A stretch of 64,000 bases of DNA from Marsupella aquatica (taxonomy: Eukaryota > Marchantiophyta), in assembly GCA_973895155.1 (NCBI GenBank), contig OZ316894.1, positions 8,742,001 through 8,806,000 of the forward strand, written 5' to 3'. Position 1 is the first letter of the stretch; the number at the start of each line of letters is the position of its first letter. A model generated the notes under the pieces. It saw only the letters and a program-made list of their open reading frames with translations. It was not told the DNA's origin and did no database searches. Below are positions 1-12,786 of the stretch, in pieces. A program made the position numbers and the translations under genes.

Positions 1-1806
1 AGTTAGTGAGTAAACTGGTTTGGTAATGTAATTGACACCAGCTGCAAAAGGTAAGGAGACAGTTTACAAGTCACATTTCAGTAAAAAATGTAACAGTGTT
101 ATCTGAGTTAAATTAAATGTTCTGAGCAAGTACATTCAACCTTTTCCAGTCCATCTGGGTTTCATAGACAAAGTGGATCAGAGCTTTAGTTTCAAATATT
201 GTTCTCCTTTTTCATATTTACAAAACAACGTTCTTACTATTTACATACATGACAAAATTCTTTCCACCCTCCTTGCCAACCCAAACAAACCGCCAATCAC
301 CTATCGTGATAGACCCCACAAGTTTTTGGCAGTAGGGCCCAATAGTTATTGGCTTTTTGGGTGAACCGAGATGGCACTAGTGTAACTGAATTGACAGAAG
401 TACTAGACGTAGTCTGGGTCCATCATGTTGCACCATATATGAAAAGAAATTTACTTTTCTCAATTTTCTCGGTTTTAGCAAAAATCATGAAAAATATTAC
501 AAACACTGATAGCTTAATGTTTCATTAACTTAATAAATAAATAATCTTAAATTGTTCCTTGTTGCATGGCTTACAATTCTTCCACTCTCACACCTGAGAG
601 ATAATTTGCTCACACCAACAAATATGAAGACCAATATTGGAAATTGGAGTTCAAACTTTCCATCGTCTTAGCCTTCACTTCATTGCTATTTTCGCTGACA
701 GTTGTCTGTACAGTGTCTATTGGGCCTCGCTATTGTACTGCTTCCTGGAGGTTATTCTATGGTGTTGATTTCTTCTAGTTTTGTGTACCTCTTGTAATGC
801 TAGACACCAGAGAAACTTTAGGGGTGGATGCCTTTATTGTGATCACTGACAAGTTTAAGGGGAGAATATCTACTGTAAGTGATCTTAGATGGGGATGCAT
901 GTGGATAAATGCACCAACTGAAAGACACTTGTGGGAGCTAAAAAGACCTGGAGTCTTTAGGGTTTTGCTAGTGTCCACAAAGACTCAGAGTGAGTCTCTA
1001 CATGATATTGCTGAAGATATATTTGAGGGTGAGTTTACAAGACATGTGACAATGAATGTGGTCTGACACTAAATCTGGATCTTATAATGTGTGGGGGAAG
1101 TTTGCTTTACAAGGACTCAGAGGTTGGATATCACATTGCCAAAAACCAAAGCAAGATGGCTTTATAAGAACTCAGACGTTGTATATCACACTGTCAAAAA
1201 TAAAACAAAAAACCCAAACCAGACAATAAGGCCCCAAAGGCAATATACCCAAAAAAGGAGGGAAAACACAGAAAACAACACAAGAAGGCCAAAGGTCAGT
1301 AGTGTGACCCATCCTACATGGCAAGTAGTGGACCATGAAAATGTTAATGTGGACTGCTTATTTTGTGTCTAGAATTGTAGACCACTTTCACAGGTGATAT
1401 CAGCAGTTCCAAACTTGAAAGGATTTGCATTTATTACGGACCCCCATGAGAGGTCTCTTGCAAATTCCCTGCCACGAGGTTGCGCCACATCACCACAACT
1501 AGCCACAAACACGAATAATCCTACTTTTAACAATAACAAACGTGCACATTCTTGTTTGTGGCAAAAGCAACGTAATTTTTGGGGCGCCATGCCGTAAATA
1601 TTGAACGTAAAAAAACCAAAATAAAAAAGGGAGATATGTCATTTAGTAAAATAAAATTACCATTTTGATGTTTGTCAAAGATATATCAGTGTTTTATATC
1701 AAAATGCTTGTATTTTTAAATTTTTTACAAGCTTGAAAAAACCAACCAATAGAAATGTACATAGTTAAAACCCCTTTGGCTTCACATTGTAAAACTAAAT
1801 AATCAA
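1..1806. other. Gene-poor AT-rich DNA
   Basis: No open frame here looks like a conserved protein and no splice-linked exons could be assembled. A short frame near 391-525 ends with a basic tail that vaguely resembles the C-terminal end of a retroelement integrase, but there is no catalytic motif to support it. Confidence 0.4.
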
Positions 1807-2330
1807 TCTCCTTAGTACTTGATAAAATCTATCAATGTTTGATTCATTGGGAAACTCAAGATCAAGATTTAGAAACTCGTGACCTCTTTAGTATTGTCTT
1901 GATAAAATCTCTCAATGTCAAACTCATTGGAAAGCTAAAGTAAAAATTAAAAACTCATCATCTCCTTAGTACCTGACAAAATCTATCAATGTTAGTTTCA
2001 TTGGAAAGCTAGAGAAATTGAGATACTCATGATCTCTCTAATTCTTGACTAATAATCTCAATGTCACACATTAGAAAGCTAGAGAGATTGAAAACCTCAT
2101 GATCTTTTTAGTATCGTGACAAAATCTGATGTAAAATTTGTCAATGTCAGACTCAATGTTGGAAAGCCAGAAGAATTCATGGACTCATGATCAATATTTC
2201 TTATACTCACACTCATTGGAAAGGTAAAGAAATTCAAAATCTCATTTGGAACTTGACAAAATTTGTCAATCTAAGACTCATTGGAAACCCTTTTTCAATT
2301 AAGAGATATCACAATCTCATCATCGTCACA
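1807..2330. repeat. Degenerate minisatellite, about 7 units
   Basis: A motif of the form GACAAAATCTATCAATGT followed by a CTCATTGGAAAGCTA-like block recurs about seven times, near 1822, 1910, 1976, 2050, 2118, 2208 and 2256. Spacing is about 65 to 90 bases. The units are well diverged, so the array is old. No coding potential is visible in it. Confidence 0.6.
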
Positions 2331-5041
2331 AACTTAGCTGTTGAAAATTGATTTCTTTGATTACGTCGTCATCCCTTGTCCACAATGCTTGCTTCCCGGC
2401 TTGAATTGTTTGCATTCCTCTAGTCTTCAACTGAAGCTCACTTTGAACACAGATTGACGCCAAATGCAGCCTCTATGTCAGAGAAACAATCGTTGGTCTC
2501 CCTCTCACACCATAGCTTTCTTAAATAAAAATACTACAAATCCTTCATGTGAAGCGATGACTCGTTTGTTTTATGTGTTCTTCCCACCGAATCGACAAGC
2601 ACTCTTTTGCCAATAGCTAAGTGTTGTCCTTCAGTCTGTCTTGTGACAATAATGCTCAATGTAACTCACAAACAATCATGAATGAATGATAGAAACACGA
2701 TTTCTCCAGTGTGTAAGCAAAAACCGTCAAAAAACTCAATTCCTCCATATTCAACCTTCCGTTGATAAATCTCCTCTATCTTTTGAGCGTTTTCTTTTGT
2801 ACGAGCACACACCGAGACCATCGGGAGACTCAAAACCGTCGATTACCGTCTTGTTGAAAATTGATTTCACTCTATCAAACAAAAATTCCTTGGATGAACA
2901 TGGGGCTCCACGGATTAATTGACATGTACCAATTTTGTTATAGAGGATATCTTTATAACAAGAAGTGACACTCCAATTTGATTTACTGAAACAAGCCACA
3001 CCTGCCCCCAAGTCTTGTGAAGTCAACTCAACTACCGCTTTGGATCCAGGTTGCTGACTTCACTCAGGGTTACTGAGAAAACTAGATTATTTCTAAGCAG
3101 TGGAGGGCAAATTCTGTATTCTTGCTAGAATCCATGGAAGTAAGCTTCTGAAAGGGTTTTTGGGCTCACCTTACTTAAGAGTGAAGGTCAGTTACACAGG
3201 TCATGTGCAGGCAGGTAGACAAGAGTGCAACATACATTACCCATGTGGAGGTTACAAAAGTTACAACATTCGTCCTGTTTGAACCAGTCTTTAGAAAATT
3301 CTGGATGGAAGTATATATGAAAGAGACAAACCAAAATAAACAGGGTTGTACTTGATTTTATCAAGGGGAACCTATGCAATAAAGGGTTGGCTGTTTGCAA
3401 CCTTCTCACTTGACCAGAGCACCCACTTCGCTCTATCATGGACATCATCAGACTGAAAATATCCAGTGCTCAATTATGCCAACCTTGAAATCAAACCTGC
3501 CAAAAGACAATGCCATCGCCTAGGGGTGGTTTGAAGTCCTGGCCAAAGTGACCATTCTATACATACCAAAACGGGTGTCCAAGATAGTGTAAAGCCAATT
3601 GTAACCCTTTTCCCTCCATAGAGGTCCAGATGTAAACTGCAGATGAAATATAGGTGGCCGGCCCAATTATATTCTAAAGCCAACCTAAGGGTGTTGAGCA
3701 AAACAACCACTACTCATAAGACAACAGCACACGTGCAACATCCACTGAACACACAAATAGTCAACACAAAAGATATGTGTTTCATTTCACCAAAGATTAC
3801 ATCCATGGGAACACATAAGAGAGTTTTTCATTACTGAACTTTGAGCTTGTCCGCCATATCGAGTCTCCATAGACTAAGCTTGTCCTATCTCCCAAGTGGC
3901 TCCGTAATAATGAACCTAGTTTCACTCACTAAATAATTTATGCTAGTGTACGTTTTGGGGACATATCTAATTGTAGCCAAGCACATGACTATGATTTGAC
4001 TAAATGCGGTTGCAGAGTAAGTCTAGACCTAAGAGTAAATGCCTAGCAAAGTGGAGACATAATCTCAACAAAGGAAACTACAGAGATTTATTTTTAATCT
4101 TCTTGCATGTCACTTCAATAATGCAACTGCAATTACTCTTCCTACTTTAATATGGGATATAAGACTTAAGAGATTCCCTATCTCTTATCTTGTGCAAAAT
4201 ATGCTTGTATGTCAAACACATTGATTTATTGAAGGTATGATGGAAATCAGCTTTATTTTAAATTTCCTTCATCATCTAACCTAACCTTTAATAATATGCA
4301 ATCTTGCTCTTGCCTCTCACATTGTCCACCAAAAAGTAGACTTTTGGCGGGAATTAATGCCGGCCTCCCAATTTGAATGAAGGTTTTGGGACTACCAGAT
4401 GGTATGGGGTAGTGAGTGTTGATCTAGGTGCACACACAGAATTTGGATAAGGTGGGAGTGCTGTGCAGGGATGAGGTGGAATTGCCATGCTCAACCCAGG
4501 TATGCACTCACTTCCCCAATTAGTAATCTGTGCAATTCCCCATCTGCAAGAAGAGTGAGAAAAGGAGCATTAACTTGCAAGTTTCAAACCTGGGCCAAGA
4601 AGAAAAAGTCCCTAACTCTAAACACATGGGCTAGTTGTCCTTTGCTGAAAGAAACAAGGCAAAGATGCTACATTTCACCCAGTTTTGTTACAATTAATGT
4701 ATATAAAATCAAGCTCCAAAAAACTCTAGTTGTATAATTTGGGTTTCCAATCTTCCCGTGATTATCCAAATTGGTGCCGTCCACACCACATTTACACAAG
4801 CTATTGTTGCTCACTTCTAAATTTAGAGTCTGCTATACATGCTTTACTTATACTATATAAAGTGAACATTGTAGTGTTCATTTGGGGCATGAGAAGAAAT
4901 TTCTCAAATGAATCTATTGTGGGTAGAATCAAGAAAACAATGTTCATCCCATAAGTAGAGATTTTTGTGATTTTTCTCTTTGTTGTTTTAGTTCATTAAT
5001 TTCCATACAACCTCACTTCTTGTGAGAGGGCATTATCCAAA
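2331..5041. other. Gene-poor DNA
   Basis: Only short, unrelated open frames occur on both strands. I see no domain motif, no RNA gene and no splice-linked exon chain. Confidence 0.35.
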
Positions 5042-5218
5042 GCACCATAAATGTAGGAGAGGTAAAAACCACATGTAATTTTACCACACAAATTAAAATA
5101 ATAAATTGTATTAAAAAACACAAGATTTGAAACACCAAATGTAGGAGAGGTAAAAATAAACTACAACTTTTACCATACAAATTAAAGTAAGAAATTGTAT
5201 AAAAAGTCACAAGATTTT
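5042..5218. repeat. Two-copy tandem repeat, about 90 bases
   Basis: A block beginning CACCATAAATGTAGGAGAGG at about 5043 recurs as a diverged copy from about 5133. Both copies end in an ACAAGATTT-type string. The arrangement is a simple head-to-tail duplication of AT-rich DNA. Confidence 0.6.
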
Positions 5219-6147
5219 CTTTTAACTGCTTTCATGTTTTTGACCAATTGCATGCACTTCTTGCATGGCACTTTAACTTCTATTTCAGAGATTCGATTTT
5301 TCTTGTATGCTCCACAAAAATCATTCAAATTTTTACTTACATTAATTGTTTGTTTCTTACATTAATTTTTAAAAAGTTTTTTCTTACAATTACAATTTTT
5401 TTTGTTTTCCCTCTTTTTAATTAAAGAGATTTATTTCCTCATCCTCTCCCTCCAGCCAAGTGCTTTTTTTTGGCCCTATTCGAGCATTTGAGAAACATTT
5501 GTTGGGGTAAATTATTATATTTTATCGTGACGTGATTCTTCATGGGAATACGGTATTTCGTGCTTCATGGGAACTCAAGCAGTACGTTCTGGCTCGTTAA
5601 TGTTTACAGTACTGGTTTGACATGTAAAAGGTTATTTAACAACACTGTTAATTCTTGCTCCTTCCTCCACGCCTCGTCTGTTCCTCTGTAGCCTTGTTAA
5701 AAGTGTCTGACACACAACTTTTACGGCCGTGAGGTACGCTAAAATAAATGTATCGCAAGGACTGAAGGACAGGATGATGAACACGCAGAATGACTGAATG
5801 ACCGAAGGGAGCGGAGACTCTACGACTGTACAGGACGAAAGGAAAATTTAGTCAATTGATAGAAAAAATGAGTGCGATGGCCGCTGCAGAAGGAGCAGCG
5901 CAAGAAGTGTAAGTACACGATAAAAGACGCATGCAATTGGCGTCATACTCAACGAAACCGCCCCAAGCGAAATATCGTGTATTCGTGTACACACGCACGA
6001 AGGAACATTCCCTCCCAGCCTCCCAGGCCAATTATCGTGTATTCATGTACACTAGCCCGATTGCACACGAAGGGCCCCTTGTACATACTGTATACTCCCG
6101 TGCATGGGGGCTTTACAAGATCTAGGAGTCACACAAGAACTAGGACA
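5219..6147. other. Gene-poor DNA with a short repeated motif
   Basis: No gene is recognised. Between about 5970 and 6055 the string CGTGTATTC(G/A)TGTACAC appears twice, so the short open frames there are repetitive DNA rather than protein. Confidence 0.35.
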
Positions 6148-6296
6148 TAGGTCTTTCCTTTGTATATCTGACATGAAATCGTAGCCATTTAAACGTGAGA
6201 ACGAATTGTGCGTTAGGAGATACTGTACAGTAGGTCTTCCTTTCTAGATCTGACATGAAATGGCAGCCATATAAATGTGAGAACGCATTGTGCGTT
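6148..6296. repeat. Two-copy repeat, about 67 bases each
   Basis: The block 6148-6214 (starting TAGGTCTTTCCTTTG) recurs with substitutions at 6231-6296. Both copies contain TCTGACATGAAAT and both end near TTGTGCGTT. A 16-base spacer separates them. Confidence 0.6.
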
Positions 6297-8148
6297 CTAC
6301 CTACTGTAGACTCCAGTGCCCCTCCCTACTAAGGGTTGTAATATCAGCCATTCAAATCTGGAAAGAGACCATGAACTTGGGGTACAATGCATCAAAATCA
6401 GCAAAACCATCGCCTGCCACACCATGTGGGTCCTTTTTATTTGCTGATGTGGCCACTAATTTTTTATCAGAAGCCTAGACCACCTTTGGTTTAAAGTGTA
6501 AAGAATGAACCCCATGTGATAATGACATTTTAGGATCGTAGATTGATTTTCTCCAAACTTGATACATTGGCTTAGACATTAATTTTTTCTTGGTTTAGTC
6601 ATTTGAAATTTTGGTGCAATGTGACAAGGGAACACCACAAACACCTTTGGAAATTTGTAAGTCTCTGAGTTCTCAATGAAAAATATGACTATATACTAGG
6701 TTTATCCAAAATATCTGCGGACTATGCTTCCAAGGAGCCCCAAAATAGCAAGTGAGATATTAAATGTTAGAGGTAGCTGCTCAAGAATTTTCAGAAGTGT
6801 GAAGTGTGGACAAAGAATAATAGAATAATTTTTAGAAATCTCTCTCAGTTTTCAATGAAAACTAGGTATGTGAGACTCATTGTAAAGTTCTTTCCAAACC
6901 ATCTTTCCAAGTCTCGTCTAAAGAGCCCAGTAGAAGAGCTCAAGACCAGAGTATTCAAGCGCGATCATTAATGTCCAATTTTGCTGTTAAAAACACTTCA
7001 GAAACGAGAAGATGTAAAGTAGTGAAAGCCTATTACGTACCATCCATGGGGTTGGATGGTTCACAGGCTCTGTCCAGGCTTCAACTTCAATGTACGCCAA
7101 AATGCCAAATTAATACGAGTATCTGAGTACAGCTGAATGTGATCTGGTTCAAAAGATCGTAATCTTCCTGTCCAAACGAACACGGATTTGATTGTTGCGA
7201 TTTGAAGTTGAATCTTCAGTTTCCTGCAAACGCGCAACTACTACAGTCTTTTGTCTTCTTTAACGCATCATTTAATTGCGACAAGACAGTACAACCCATG
7301 GGCCCTGCGCAACTACTCTGTTGCGCGACTGAGCTTCGTACTGTATCTCGTAAAGTAGTGGTAGCGAACAATCTGCTCCAGGAATTAGATTAGGCACAAA
7401 TTGACTTTTGGATTTCTCTACTTTTTGAGCTCAAATTTTCAAACTGCTCGAGTATTTATGGAAAAGATTGATGGATGCGGCGTGCCCGTTTCGCGCCGGT
7501 GCTGACAATAAATGTCTGGCGCAGTCTAGAACACGGTATCCCTACGAGAGAGGTGGAAAGCAGCGCGTACTACGCCGTAGCGGGAAGGTTTATTCGTTTT
7601 TCCTGTCGCCTGTCCGTTTTCAGTAGATTTCCTTTGTTGACTGTACTAAATGTAACTGCTGACTTGTGGGCTATGGCCAAATTTTAATCTTGGCAAACTT
7701 TTGGAATTCGTTAAGCTATTAAACTTTTAGAGTAACAAATTTGTCAAAACTAATCCCCATTTTTGTTTTGTTGGGTGGATTTTTGGGATTGTGGGGGAAG
7801 GGGGCGGGGCGGGAAGGGGATGAAATTTCATTTGAACCACACTGCTAAAAGAACAGAATGAGCCAAAAAAGGGACACAAGATCCCAGAGACAGGAGATCG
7901 AAATAAACTGGGGAAAGCAAAGGAAAAACCCTAGAATGACCAAAGAGCCAAAAAAACCTGAGAGTACTAATCACTAGAGTAACTGAAGTCTGCTAACTCT
8001 ATGGAGGAAACTACATAGGAGGGTCATGAAGGGAGATGTTTCTCAGTCCATGAAACCAGTTGCCTAGGCCCTCTGAAGAATTGTCAATTGGTGAACTGTC
8101 TATAGTGCAATAAACACTCATTATGTAAAGAATGTTTTTTGTTCCTTT

Positions 8149-8150
<2 letters not shown>
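6297..8150. other. Gene-poor DNA
   Basis: I see no conserved protein or RNA gene. A G-rich patch (about 7790-7830) and scattered 60-70 codon open frames are the only features. Confidence 0.35.

Positions 8151-8199
<49 letters not shown>
8151..8199. repeat. (GA)n microsatellite
   Basis: An uninterrupted GA dinucleotide run of 49 bases. The overlapping open frame reading alternating Arg-Glu is a product of the repeat. Confidence 0.95.
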
Positions 8200-8201
<2 letters not shown>

Positions 8202-8390
8202 CATCCTAGACAAGTAGCCTGTGCACCTTTCTTGGTTTATATTTCTCAAGACAAGTTCTTGATGGGGCACACCCAGATAAACCCTCCCCTCGGGACAGGT
8301 GTCCCCTGCCCAGACTGCCAGTGAATTTGAAATTTGAATTTACATGAATAACCTTACATTTCTCCCCTGCCAGAAGCTGTAAGTTTTTTT

Positions 8391-8560
8391 CTCACTCAAT
8401 TTTGATCATTTTCTAGTGAGGTTTTTTTTCTGAAGTGTAGATGAGATCTCACTCAATTTTGATCATTTTCTTGTGTGGTTTTTTTCTGAAGTGTAGATGA
8501 GATCTCACTCAATTTTGATCATTTTCTTGTGTGGGTTTTTTTTGAAGTGTAGATGAGATG
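8391..8560. repeat. Three-copy tandem repeat, 56-57 base unit
   Basis: Units begin with CTCACTCAATTTTGATCATT at 8391, 8448 and 8504, followed by a T-run and TGAAGTGTAGATGAGAT. The second and third copies are closer to each other than to the first. Confidence 0.85.
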
Positions 8561-9791
8561 TACTGTGTGAGAAGTGGATTGCAGCATTAATTTACAAATA
8601 ATATTTTACCAGGGATCAATGGGACGGCCATTGCAAGAGCACCCAGTTGCAAACTCAACTATTGGGTTTCAAGAGTGAGTACTCTAGGGTACTTATATGC
8701 AGATTAGTGATCTAATTAAAAGAATAGCCCTGGCCCGTGGATGACACTGTTGACAAGGTAGCTCTAACAGCGTAGGTGGTAGGTGGTAACTGTGCAGTCA
8801 ATGCAGCAAAAGAACTTTGCCCACAGAGCCGTCCAACTGAGAAATTTTTAAAGATTTGTGGCTGGTCCATGCCTAATTTGTTTGGAGGGGCCCCATCAAG
8901 CAATTGTCTTAGTTTTCTCAGTTCACACATTGGACGTAACTTCCAACTCAAGATTTGTAGTTGTTCAAGAATACTATACTTATTTCCGGGTATCAATAAA
9001 CCCATTCCAATACTCTGTAAACCCTGAACTGTCCAAGAACTTTTAGGAGGTCAAAGCTTTTTGACCATTTTAAATTTGTTGTCACGACCATTTTGGAGTA
9101 ATTATGGTAACCAGGTTTTGAAAATGGATAGGGGCCCTCAGGTACTATTGAGAGATTTGGATAACTCACTTTGGTGTTTGGTGGCAATGTTCTAAGACGA
9201 ATGGAGGAGAGTCCTCATTTTCGATCCCCACTGCTTAAATTTTCAGACTTATCTCTCCCCTGCAAGAAGCTGTCTCTTGCATGCCAGATGTGGTACATTC
9301 AGGTGCGTGGTAGTGTTGCCCGGCCACTCTTGCCAAACTATGTGGACAGCAGCAATAGTTCAATCTTGAGTTACCTGGACGGCTATGACGACAAGGAAGC
9401 CAGCAGAATGCGGGACATAATGCCAATTTGTATGGGGGCTCTGTTCCAGCTGCTCTCTGCCAAAGATGAGCAGGGATACCACTTGTCTTGCTATTGAGGC
9501 CAATGCCTGGTCACACTTAGATTTCACATTTTATCATTCTGTAAGAGACCCCAATTCAGATTAGGGTCTAACTGAATTGGAAACTGTCCATTTGAAGAAA
9601 GTCACCAACACATTGTTGGGGACCCTTTTGAAGACTCTCACATGTGAGAAGTATCCAAGGTTACCATAGTTAAATCCTGCCACCTACTAGTAATTAACCT
9701 ATGTAAGGACTGGGCCAGGCATCTGCTCAGAATGAAAGCTGGCAAATCCACTTATGGGGATGTCTCAACTACATGACCTTCCTTGGGCTGC
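8561..9791. other. Gene-poor DNA
   Basis: Open frames of 60-108 codons occur on both strands (the longest is 9171-9497 on +), but none contains a recognisable motif or shows consistent splice links. I treat them as non-genic. Confidence 0.3.
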
Positions 9792-10297
9792 ACTATGAAA
9801 AATCCATGAAGATAGTTCACAGATCCCATCAGTTCCCCCAAGACCCCCATGAATGTAATTACTTTGCAGGGGTAGACGCTGTATTGTAGGCTACACTGAT
9901 AGATTTTGTCTATGGCAGACCCACTGTTAGGTGCCCCGCCAGCACCTGTTCACTGGCCGGTCTTTGGGGGTTTGCTCCTTCTGAGGTGGTTAAATTTCCT
10001 GTTTGGGTTCCTTTCCTTGGGGCCTGCTTCTCTCCTGGTTCCGACTATGAAAAATCCATGAAGATAGTTCACAGATCCCATCAGTTCCCCCAAGACCCCC
10101 ATGAATGTAATTACTTTGCAGGGGTAGACGCTGTATTGTAGGCTAGACTCATAGATTTTGTCTATGGCAGACCCACTGTTGGGTGCCCCGCCAACACCTG
10201 TTCACTGGCCGGTCTTTGGGGGTTTGCTCCTTCTGAGGTGGTTAAATTTCCTGTTTGGGTTCCTTTCCTTGGGGCCTGCTTCTCTCCTGGTTCCGAC
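9792..10297. repeat. 252-bp near-identical tandem duplication
   Basis: Copy 1 spans 9792-10043 and copy 2 spans 10044-10297. Both start ACTATGAAAAATCCATG and end at TGGTTCCG. I count only about five mismatches by eye, so the duplication is recent. No open frame spans it. Confidence 0.92.
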
Positions 10298-12786
10298 CTC
10301 TCCCGACCTTTGACCTCTGGTCCCCCCGGATGATGACCCTATCTTATGGGCCGCCCTTGTTGTGGCTTTTTAAATGAAATTCAATTAGTTTTTCTGAGGC
10401 AAAAAAAACATAAGGTAGTGCACTAATTCTCCTACAGTACCGAAATTAGTTGATTGCAAAGCACATGCAGATCAACGTCTAAATTGACCACAATCACCTC
10501 ACTGATTAAATCATATTCATATGATTGATAATTGGCCCCTCTACCGGCAAACCACAGTCATCCACCGTCTACTCAACAACGGCGAAGGCCTCAGGGCCAG
10601 TTCTGTAAATTATCATTGCTCTTGAACGGTCACACTCTGATCACCTACGCAGAAATGAGGCACAACGGCAATAGTCGTCACACTGTAAGAGAGTGTCATC
10701 CTACGAATACAGTCAGAGAACAATGAGCTCAGTTGTCCCCCTAGGATTCTTCAAGAGTTTTCCGAACGTTTGTATCCTCCCCTTTACATACAGGTTGTAT
10801 CTCGAGACACGGGGAATTGTGGGCAGGCTGTTACAGTGCGACCTTCATACTACAGTGATTTATTAATAGGACCCTGACCGCCGTCGGGAAGCGGGATTGT
10901 GTGACGAATTTGCAACTGTTTAACGACAACCTTACTGTAGGACTCTGTCATGACACAAAGGGGCAAACGACGGACTCTGGTATGACATGTCGCTGAAGAC
11001 CATGCAGTAGGGCAGTAACTAACTGGCGTTCACTGTTCATTGAGGGTAGTTTTTAGGAGTGTGGGGGCACTGTGTTTTTTTTCTTTCACCGAATCAAATT
11101 GGAAGGTCACTGTTTGCTCTAAAATGAGACTCCAAGCCAAAGTTCTTTTAGTTAGAAATGAATCTTAACAAATGCTAATCCCTTGAATGAAGGAGCCCAA
11201 GTTGGAAATGGTTGGACCACCTTGGGATCCAAATAATACACATCAGCCTTTACTTGGACCCACTTCTTAACATGTGAAATTGGTCGATATGTTACTGGAA
11301 TCCACCCTGAGTTCTTGTGAAGCCAGTAATAAATGTTTCCACTCATTATACAGTGTACTTTTAATCTTAGAAGGAATAAACTTATACACAAAGTGGCTGA
11401 AACCAGATGAGTTGGTCAACATTCAATTCAAGTTCAGGGTGAGTTATTGTATGACATTAAAATAGTGCGTGTTCAATACTGGGTAAAATTGTGCTTAGGC
11501 CTTCCGGAGTTCCCTAAGTCACCCGAGTCCATAATAGTAGAGAATTAGCTTTGGAGATGGGTTCGGCCAGAACGAGAGGAGGAAATAACTTGCCTGATAT
11601 TTGTTGTACTAAGCAACTTCTTGGCAGATTTTACTCTCACTAAATGTTAGCATGATGGGAATGGGAATGGCGACAGTGGCTATCATGCTCTCCGTTTATA
11701 TGAAACTCTTTATGAGCCCTGTTTTAAGCTATATAATCAAAATCGAAAGATGGTTTTCAGGGTGCTGGCTTGAATATCCTCACATCTCTATTTATATTCA
11801 AAGAAGGGGCCCCCCACTCATGCTAGTGTCTTGTAAAGCCACCCCAATTTGCTAGTGTGTATTTTTTTAGGGCCAACGAAGGGGCACTCAGGCTAGTGTC
11901 TGGTACTCTGGTGGAGCTAACCCCGATTTGAAAACCGAGTCAATGACAAAGAACTGAGTTAATACAAGCTTCCTTTCTTCTGTCTCGAACGGTAAAGTTG
12001 CTTTTAATGCGCCGAATTGACCAGGCGTTCGTTTTACCCTTACTACGATGGTACAATTCCCTCCGGCCCTTGCTTTGGAGTTACCCCTGTCTTCCCTTCC
12101 CTAGTTCCCTCGTTTGAATGAGGAATTGGCGCTAGCGCGAGGGCGAGGGCGAGGGCCGTCGTGTACCGAAGGTTCTGTTCCTCCTGCTTTAGTTCGGCCA
12201 TTCGCTTCGTTGTCTGTCGACTTGTCGTCGATCTCAATGCAACGAAACGATTGTCGTCGTGGAACGCGAGGGAATGGTGATGAAAGAGCTGGCTTGACTG
12301 ATGGCTTTTGGCTGGGTGGCTGAGTGCCTTCAGGAAATGAATGGCAAGTACTGTAAGGTGGGTTTCGAAGGGGACGGAATGGGAGTATCGGAAGGAAGTA
12401 CTGTAGAGGAGTGAGATGAGGATGAAGCCGAGGGGCATTTTCGTTCTTCTTGGTCCTATCACTTCTTGAGCTGAGGTACGGCATCTCGCGCTCGTAGCTC
12501 GTAGAAGCTTCGAAGTTAACGGGCCGTGCACATTGAGTACGTAATGACAGTTCTGTACATTCTGCGTACCACCACAGGTAGTCAGTCAGAGCTCTGAATT
12601 TTCTCGATCGGCATTGCAATGTGTTTGGTGCTTTCCGTTGCGCACCTCCCCTCACGTCGCTCGCTCTTGTGAGGAACAGTAAAGTTACTGGCGTGATTGC
12701 ACCCCTGTCACATTGTGAACGAATTCTGGTCTGTAGCTGCTGCCGCCTCCTCGCATTCGTGTCGGTTTCGGCAGTGCAGCGTTGTG
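10298..12786. other. Gene-poor DNA grading into a CpG-richer segment
   Basis: 10.3-11.9 kb shows no gene. From about 11.99 kb the sequence becomes GC- and CpG-richer, including a short GAGGGC run near 12140-12156. Large minus-strand frames (12043-12531, 12101-12808) overlap each other in different phases and look like by-products of that composition. The segment could be the promoter and 5' leader of the plus-strand exon-like segments that begin near 12.8 kb. Confidence 0.3.

Noticed and set aside
1-540. Possible retroelement integrase tail near the left end
   Set aside because: Only a short basic peptide (VAPYMKRN-like) is visible, with no integrase catalytic motif.
8139-8324. Open frame reading alternating Arg-Glu
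   Set aside because: It is produced by the GA microsatellite.
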